Below, in pieces: positions 43,670-49,079 of a stretch of DNA of 49,079 bases (position 1 is its first letter; each line of letters begins with the position of its first letter). Origin of the DNA: UBA9662 sp002729415 (GTDB taxonomy: Bacteria > Poribacteria > WGA-4E > UBA9662); NCBI GenBank assembly GCA_002729415.1, contig PBXZ01000004.1, positions 1 through 49,079 on the forward strand, written 5' to 3'. The position numbers and the translations under genes were made by a program. The notes below the pieces were generated by a model. The model did no database searches. It had not been told where the DNA came from and was given only the letters and a program-made list of their open reading frames with translations.

Positions 43670-44606
43670 ANCCATACAAGGAACAGTNGTTGTTAAGACA
43701 AAAAANCTNTCTAAATGGTATGGCCAAGTCATTAGTCTTAATGACTTGACGCTTCAGGTACATACGGGTGTGACCGGTTTGCTGGGACCAAACGGAGCTG
43801 GAAAGTCCACGCTACTTAGATTGCTCGTTGGCCAACTAAAACCAAGCGCAGGTTTGGTTCGTGTTCTGGATCAACCCGTTTGGAACAATCCGAACCTAAA
43901 GCGCCGTATTGGTTACTGTCCAGACATCGGGAAATTATATGATTCGATGTCTGGCTTCGAATTTGTTAAATTTCTGGCTTTGTTGAGTGGTTACTCGGAC
44001 GGTGAAGCACACCAACGAACCCAAAACGTCATTGAGTTAGTTGGTATGTCCGATCAACAGGGTAAACCTATCGCAACTTATAGCAAAGGTATGCGTCAGC
44101 GAATTAAGTTTGCTCAAGCATTAGTACACGATCCTGAGTTGATTTTTCTTGATGAACCGCTTAATGGAATGGATCCAATCGGGCGTCTAAAAACGATTCA
44201 GTTGATTCGCAAGCTTGGTGAGGAAGGGCGAAGCATAATTGTTTCAAGTCACGTTTTACACGAAGTTGAAGCAATGACTGAGTCGATTCTGCTGATCCAC
44301 CAAGGGCAAATACGAGCTGAGGGTAGTATCTCAGATATACGGAATTTGATTGATGAACACCCGCATCAAGTCTATATTCACTGTGACCGCCCACGTGATC
44401 TAGGAGCCATATGTTTGGGCTTAGATCACGTTGTTAGTGTTAAATTTGATCAAACGGAAAAAAATGGAGTAATTGTTGAAACAATCAGGCCCGATGATTT
44501 TTACACTTGTTTGCCAAAGATAATTATTGCCAAAAAAATTTCAATCGAACGGATGTTTTCACCAAATGACAATCTCGACACAGTTTTTAAATACTTAGTT
44601 CAGTGA
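43653..44606 (+). CDS. ABC transporter ATPase without adjacent permease
   Basis: 317 aa. Walker A GPNGAGKST (45-53), a signature read as YSKGMRQRIKFAQAL, Walker B LIFLDEP and the switch His in VSSHVLHEVE; the C-terminal domain is like CcmA/GldA-type exporters. ABC-2 exporter ATPases usually sit beside their permease, but here an aldehyde dehydrogenase gene follows and nadC precedes, with overlaps on both sides. Either the permease is elsewhere or this ATPase serves another transporter. The start codon lies inside nadC. N positions occur only in the first 20 codons. Confidence 0.9.
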   Translation: MQPKLEXIQGTXVVKTKXXSKWYGQVISLNDLTLQVHTGVTGLLGPNGAGKSTLLRLLVGQLKPSAGLVRVLDQPVWNNPNLKRRIGYCPDIGKLYDSMSGFEFVKFLALLSGYSDGEAHQRTQNVIELVGMSDQQGKPIATYSKGMRQRIKFAQALVHDPELIFLDEPLNGMDPIGRLKTIQLIRKLGEEGRSIIVSSHVLHEVEAMTESILLIHQGQIRAEGSISDIRNLIDEHPHQVYIHCDRPRDLGAICLGLDHVVSVKFDQTEKNGVIVETIRPDDFYTCLPKIIIAKKISIERMFSPNDNLDTVFKYLVQ

Positions 44607-44623
44607 AAAAACAAGAGGATGGA

Positions 44624-46096
44624 ATGACAAATACCTTACCTAATTATATTGGTAATACGTGGGTTAAATCAAAGGCAACAGAATACGCTGATGTCATCAA
44701 TCCAGCAACGACAGAGGTGATTGCTCAAGTTCCGCTTTCTCCAAGTAATGAAGTTGATCGAGCTGTTCAAGTTGCTGAGGAAGCTTGGTTAGAATGGCGA
44801 CAGACCCCCCCGTCCGATAGGGTTCAACATCTCTTTAAACTCAAGAGTTTGTTAGAGGAAAATTTGGATGATCTTGCCAGAACTATTACCTTCGAATGTG
44901 GAAAAACCCTTGAAGAATCCAAAGGAGAGCTCAGGCGCGCTATTGAAAATGTCGAAGTCGCCTGTGGAATTCCAACTTTGATGCAAGGCTATAACCTTGA
45001 AGATATCGCTAGTGGCATAGACGAAGTTATGATACGCCAGCCTGTTGGTGTATGTGCGGCAATTACCCCCTTCAATTTTCCCGCCATGATTGTGGCTTGG
45101 TTCTTGCCGTACGCTGTTGCGTGTGGAAATACCTACATCGTAAAGCCATCGGAGAAAGTTCCACTGACAATGAAAAAGCTGTTCGAATTATTTGATCAAG
45201 CGAAGTTTCCTACAGGAGTAATAAATCTTGTTAATGGTGGGAAAGAAACAGCCGAAGCGATTTTAAATCATTCTGGAATTAAGGCTATTAGCTTTGTTGG
45301 TTCAACAAGTGTTGCCAAACATGTATATGCGCTTGCTACTGCAAACGGGAAACGCGCACAATGCCAAGGGGGTGCTAAAAACCCTATTATTATACTTCCT
45401 GATGCAGACATTGAAACAGCTAGCAAAATTATCGCTGATAGTGCCTTTGGTTGTGCAGGCCAACGTTGCCTTGCTGCCTCGTTGGCTGTTACTGTTGGTG
45501 ACTCTAAGCAGGATTTTACTGAAGCAATTGTTAGTCAAGCTAGCTCGCGAGTCGTTGGGTATGGTTTAGATGATGGGGTTCAGATGGGACCAGTGATCAC
45601 ACAAGCTAGCAAGAATAGGATTGAAAGCTTGATCCTATCAGGTTTAAATGAGAATTCAGATCTACTAGTCGATGGCCGAAACGCGAAGATCAATAATTAT
45701 GAAAGCGGTAGTTTCGTCAAACCAACTATTCTTCAAAACCTAAAGTTAGATGGAACCATTATTCATACGGAGATTTTCGGACCAGTTTTAGGTATGGTTC
45801 ATTTGGACACTGTCGATGACGCAATCGATTTTGTGAATAGTGGTCGTTATGGCAACATGGCATGCTTATTTACAAATAGTGGAGCTGCCGCACGCAAATT
45901 CCGTTATGAAGCTCAGGTAGGAAATATTGGAATTAACCTTGGCGTTGCTGCGCCAATGGCATTTTTCCCGTTTAGCGGTTGGAGAGACAGCTTTTTCGGT
46001 GATATGCATGGTCAAGGAAAAGACGCGGTTGAATTCTTTACACAGAAGAAAGTAATTGCCGAACGATGGTTTCGAGACTGGTCACGCAAGTTTTAG
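44624..46096 (+). CDS. mmsA: CoA-acylating methylmalonate-semialdehyde dehydrogenase
   Basis: 490 aa from ATG 44624, which has AGAGGA upstream at a good distance; a GTG at 44603 overlapping the previous stop would add seven residues. Aldehyde dehydrogenase with ITPFNFPAM, FVGSTSVAKHVY, GAKNPIIILPDAD and CAGQRCLA carrying the catalytic cysteine (Cys282). The QGGAKN and GQRC forms point to the MMSDH/IolA subfamily, which makes propionyl-CoA or acetyl-CoA from semialdehydes in valine, uracil or inositol breakdown. No iol genes are adjacent. No N positions. Confidence 0.9.
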   Translation: MTNTLPNYIGNTWVKSKATEYADVINPATTEVIAQVPLSPSNEVDRAVQVAEEAWLEWRQTPPSDRVQHLFKLKSLLEENLDDLARTITFECGKTLEESKGELRRAIENVEVACGIPTLMQGYNLEDIASGIDEVMIRQPVGVCAAITPFNFPAMIVAWFLPYAVACGNTYIVKPSEKVPLTMKKLFELFDQAKFPTGVINLVNGGKETAEAILNHSGIKAISFVGSTSVAKHVYALATANGKRAQCQGGAKNPIIILPDADIETASKIIADSAFGCAGQRCLAASLAVTVGDSKQDFTEAIVSQASSRVVGYGLDDGVQMGPVITQASKNRIESLILSGLNENSDLLVDGRNAKINNYESGSFVKPTILQNLKLDGTIIHTEIFGPVLGMVHLDTVDDAIDFVNSGRYGNMACLFTNSGAAARKFRYEAQVGNIGINLGVAAPMAFFPFSGWRDSFFGDMHGQGKDAVEFFTQKKVIAERWFRDWSRKF

Positions 46097-46192
46097 AGTT
46101 CTCAGTTTCACATTTAAGAAAACTTCGTATCAGAATAACATGTAGTTGTTCATCCAGTTTGGTTAGTCTGAGTATTTGATAAGGGATTGTAA

Positions 46193-47356
46193 ATGAGTCG
46201 ATCTTGGCATCGTGTTGATGATGAAATTTTGTCTGTCTTGCAAGATGTTGTAGCCATTGAGAGTATTAATCCTGACTTGCCAGGTGGCAAAGATGGAGAG
46301 TTGNGGATGATGGAATATATCTCTGGCTTNTTTGCTNATATAGGTATTCCCTACGAAACGCATGAAATCCTGCCAGCNAGGCATAATATCATTGCCACTT
46401 TGGATGGCGAAGANCCCAANCGTGTCTTGCTATTTGAGTGTCACATGGATACTGTTTCGGTTGACATTATGACAATTCCACCATTTACTCCNGATATTCG
46501 TAATGGCTTACTCTATGGCCGTGGTGCTTGTGATACTAAGGCCGGAGGAGTCGCCATGATGATGGCTATGAAACGCTTAAAGGAAGAAGGTTTCACCCCT
46601 CCATGTACCATTAAGTACGCAGGNGTTGTGGATGAAGAGCATCTCTTTCGAGGTGCCTCACATTTAGCGTCAATTATTGGGGCAGAAGCTGTTGTCGTTT
46701 CCGAACCAACTGAGTTGGAAATTGTTCGGACACACAAAGGATTAGCTCGGTTTCGTATTANCGTCAAAGGAACAGCCGCNCATAGCTCTAAGCCCCATTT
46801 AGGTNTCAATGCAATTACTAAAATGGCCCGATTGATTTGCGCTATTGAAGATGAAATTGTACCGNTATATAATACCAATACCCACCCACTAGTAGGTANC
46901 CCNACTCTAAATATTGGCGTGATTTCTGGAGGNGCACAGATCAATTTTGTGCCTGATCAGTGTGTAATTGAAATCGATCGGCGTACCATTCCAGGNGAGA
47001 ACCCAATAGAGACCATAGNAATTTTTCAGCAGNTTTTGTCACGAGAGCAAGACTCTGACCCTGATCTGGATGTGATTTTAGAAGANCCATTTTTACTTGA
47101 TGAAGCGATGGAAACATCAGTAGACTCACGTATTGTGCAAATNGGTGTGGCTGCCTGTCAAACCNTATTAGGAAAAACTACCACCTCAGGAGTTCCTTAT
47201 GGAACTGATGCGAGCAAGTTCACTGCCGTTGGTATTCCTGCTATAGTCCTTGGTCCAGGAAGTATCGATCAAGCACACGCTGCAGTTGANTGGGTTGAGT
47301 GNCNTCAGGTACTTCAAGCAGTTGATATTTACCAACAGATTATGATGAACTTCTAA
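46193..47356 (+). CDS. M20 family metallopeptidase/deacylase (ArgE/DapE type)
   Basis: 387 aa. Zinc exopeptidase: first metal His in FECHMDTVS, bridging Asp in GRGACDTKAG, catalytic and metal Glu-Glu in VDEEH, a dimerisation lid around 170-280 (THKGLARFRI; HSSKPHLG), and a final His in QAHAAVxWV. This is the branch of acetylornithine deacetylase and succinyl-diaminopimelate desuccinylase; the exact substrate cannot be fixed. AAGGGA lies upstream of the ATG. It stands alone, 96 bases after the dehydrogenase. Confidence 0.9.
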   Translation: MSRSWHRVDDEILSVLQDVVAIESINPDLPGGKDGELXMMEYISGXFAXIGIPYETHEILPXRHNIIATLDGEXPXRVLLFECHMDTVSVDIMTIPPFTXDIRNGLLYGRGACDTKAGGVAMMMAMKRLKEEGFTPPCTIKYAXVVDEEHLFRGASHLASIIGAEAVVVSEPTELEIVRTHKGLARFRIXVKGTAXHSSKPHLGXNAITKMARLICAIEDEIVPXYNTNTHPLVGXXTLNIGVISGXAQINFVPDQCVIEIDRRTIPXENPIETIXIFQQXLSREQDSDPDLDVILEXPFLLDEAMETSVDSRIVQXGVAACQTXLGKTTTSGVPYGTDASKFTAVGIPAIVLGPGSIDQAHAAVXWVEXXQVLQAVDIYQQIMMNF

Positions 47357-47606
47357 ATTATTTCCAATATCAGAACGAATGTTAGATTGAACTGGAAGGG
47401 AAAACACCTATTAGTATTGTCACAGTCGAGTATGAAATCNGCCCAAGTTTTCGTTTAGTTGATGTCTTTAATNCATTAATTGTTTTTCTTTAGATCATCT
47501 AAGATCANCCACAAATCTAACCGNCCAACCGCTTTTTTCGATAAACGAAAGAACAGAATTCTCTAAATATTACCAAGATTTGTCGCAGCTATGACTAATT
47601 TGGGTC

Positions 47607-48326
47607 TTAGATTAGTCGAATCCAGATATTACGGTATCGGACGAGATCTCCGTGGTCTTGCAATCGTAGTGGTGCTTCTGTCGGATGTGGTTGGCTATAC
47701 GATGACAAGCTCCTATGTCCGGTAGGTCCNAAGATAGCCTGATGGTGGTGAACGAGAACCCCATTGTGTATAATGGTTGCATATGCTGGTTGGATTAATT
47801 CGTCTCCATCAAAACGNGGACCTATAAAGATGATATCATATGTTTGCCATTCACCAGGTTTTCGACACGCGTTTACCAACGGTGGNTATTGGCCATAGAT
47901 AGCNGCAGTGATTCCATCAGCATAAGTAATGTTATCNTAACCATCGAGTACCTGAATTTCGTACCTATCCATCAGAAACACACCACTGTTTCCCCTTCCC
48001 TGACTCTCNCCCTTAACTTCACTTGGTGNNGCCCATTCTATATGAAGTTGGCAGTTGCCAAAGCTATCTTTGGTTTTTATATCGCCNGTGCGGGTTACTT
48101 CCATGTAGCCATCTTTTACTTCCCACTCTACGTCACCATCTCGTCCAATCCATTTTGATGTATCTGATCCATCAAAAAGAACTNTTGCATCAGATGGNGC
48201 TTCTCCAGGGNNCTCCTGNGTATCAGCTGTGCCNGGTGTGACGATTGTAGGCTGTGGCCTATCTCCATCGTGAACATGCCATTCAGAATCAGGAAGCATT
48301 GGTGTATCATTGTATCCAACACTCAT
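47607..48326 (-). CDS. DUF1080 (3-keto-disaccharide hydrolase-like) protein
   Basis: 239 aa. Concanavalin-like jelly roll of the DUF1080 family: LFDGSDTSKWIGRDGDVEWEV at the start, LHIEW, GNSGVFLMDRYEIQVLDG, and KPGEWQTYDIIF followed by a segment leading to HNGVLVHHHQ. The family is common in Planctomycetes and Poribacteria, and some members hydrolyse 3-keto-glycosides. No signal peptide is visible, which is unusual for this family; a secreted longer form upstream is not supported by the frame. AAGGAGT lies just before the ATG. No sugar dehydrogenase sits next to it. Confidence 0.87.
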   Translation of the reverse strand: MSVGYNDTPMLPDSEWHVHDGDRPQPTIVTXGTADXQEXPGEXPSDAXVLFDGSDTSKWIGRDGDVEWEVKDGYMEVTRXGDIKTKDSFGNCQLHIEWXXPSEVKXESQGRGNSGVFLMDRYEIQVLDGXDNITYADGITXAIYGQXPPLVNACRKPGEWQTYDIIFIGXRFDGDELIQPAYATIIHNGVLVHHHQAIXGPTGHRSLSSYSQPHPTEAPLRLQDHGDLVRYRNIWIRLI

Positions 48327-49079
48327 TNTTTGTACTCCTTAGTGAATTATCTTAATTTCTTATTTAAAATTCTAGTGAGAATAACTATCTCNGGTGTGAG
48401 TTTAAATATGTAACCAAGCAATTAGCAACATAGCAATGCCNCAGCTAAGATAAAGCTTATATACTTAACAAAATCAGNTTTTTGCAAGGGGCAAAGCTCC
48501 AGGTGGGTTACAGCCTTTATTNCTGCTTCATGATCTCAATTAGCATCATTAATTATANGNTTTTTCTANGATTAATATACCATAGACAATTGAGGAGTGT
48601 CAATTTAGATGAGNATCTAGAAGAAGTTCCCAAGNCATGATTGATGTAAGGATTTTTCACTTTGTNTCAAGATGNAAAATGGTTANATCNGACTCACTCA
48701 CGTTATTCTTCAAAAACNAGAANACTAATTTTTGGCAGTTAATTACTCTCATTGTTAAGAATAGATTTAGGTAATTAGTCAAACTCATATNGANNNTTGA
48801 CAGNNNGTCANNCCTNTANATANNCGTCNNNNNANNGATNNNATTGAAAAATGCCTATGGCACCTAAAAAAGTTGCTTGGAATTNTTTCAATNCAAGGGA
48901 GCTATGNATAGAATCAAACAGTTTAAGTTCNTCNGGATATAAATTTCCCTAATAAANCTAAAAAAACTCAAAATACTTCGATTCAATATAGATAGCTAGA
49001 AGCTGTGTTAAGAGGCTTTGATAATTCTACTTTTGGATGATATCAAGAACACAATTATTAAAGGGAAATAGAAAGAATG
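48327..49079. other. Gene-free, N-rich end of the window
   Basis: 753 bases, AT-rich, with a cluster of N positions at 48791-48840. I see no supported gene, RNA or repeat. The very last three bases are ATG with AAGGGA about 11-16 bases earlier, which could be the start of a gene beyond the window, but nothing tests that. Confidence 0.35.

Noticed and set aside
46163..46384. Minus-strand frame over the start of the M20 gene
   Set aside because: It is antisense to a clear enzyme gene and has no domain or ribosome site.
47525..47560. TTTCG-ATAAA-CGAAA as a terminator between convergent genes
   Set aside because: The stem is only five bases, AT-rich and not followed by a T-run on either strand.

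Overview
The window looks like a chromosomal segment of an uncultured, fairly low-GC bacterium, most likely a member of Candidatus Poribacteria or a close relative. The best single clue is the secreted protein at 29258-31054. Its C-terminus carries YPNPFNPETWIP followed by a YWDGRN...SGVYFYTL region, and upstream of that lies a pair of dockerin-like repeats; I know this combination from poribacterial surface proteins. A phytanoyl-CoA-dioxygenase-family gene, a DUF1080 protein, a xylose-isomerase-like TIM barrel and a Gfo/Idh oxidoreductase fit the same picture. The taxonomic call is from memory and was not searched. The sequence carries hundreds of single N positions in patches, with long N-free blocks between them.

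Layout. 0.1-3.6 kb: a minus-strand envelope operon (coiled-coil protein, PspA, and a substrate-binding/OmpA fusion) behind a clear promoter with a palindrome on its -10 box. 3.9-6.5 kb: clpB. 6.5-9.8 kb: a hexuronate/sugar oxidation cluster (tagaturonate epimerase, aldo/keto reductase, zinc dehydrogenase). 9.8-14.4 kb: minus-strand nadB, a small membrane protein and a large double-VWA protein. 14.6-16.8 kb: a HEAT-repeat lipoprotein facing a membrane-anchored VWA protein. 17.4-23.4 kb: thrC and recD2 facing purB, then a TIM-barrel sugar isomerase. 23.7-29.2 kb: a Gld-type ABC exporter set (ATPase, permease, GldG-like, DUF4340) and an amidohydrolase. 29.3-31.8 kb: the IPT/dockerin surface protein and an exo/endonuclease/phosphatase-family protein. 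32.2-38.6 kb: a tetrapyrrole operon (hemL, polyprenyl synthase, a tandem precorrin-2-dehydrogenase-like protein, hemA, hemC, PhyH dioxygenase). 38.6-41.5 kb: a minus-strand operon of an M48-like protein with a broken active site, Gfo/Idh oxidoreductase and DUF815 ATPase. 41.6-48.3 kb: J-domain/TPR protein, nadC, an ABC ATPase, a methylmalonate-semialdehyde-type dehydrogenase, an M20 peptidase and a DUF1080 protein. The last 750 bases hold no recognisable gene.

How the genes fit together. Two of the NAD biosynthesis genes (nadB, nadC) are present but about 29 kb apart. Heme precursor genes run from glutamyl-tRNA to hydroxymethylbilane; hemB and hemD are not in the window. The polyprenyl synthase sits inside that operon and could supply quinone side chains. 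Ten promoters could be read by eye as TTGnnn, 17-18 bases, then a TAnnnT-like -10. Five of them have an upstream TGn, and four of those five have TGC. This gives a usable picture of the housekeeping promoter here and corrects at least one start codon.

I found no tRNA, rRNA, CRISPR array, insertion sequence, phage gene or convincing hairpin-plus-T terminator. The most unusual items are the tandem Met8/CysG-like protein with a degenerate second half, the PhyH dioxygenase translationally coupled to hemC, the M48-like protein with QQMGH in place of HExxH, and the PspA operon with NPF repeats and a palindromic promoter.
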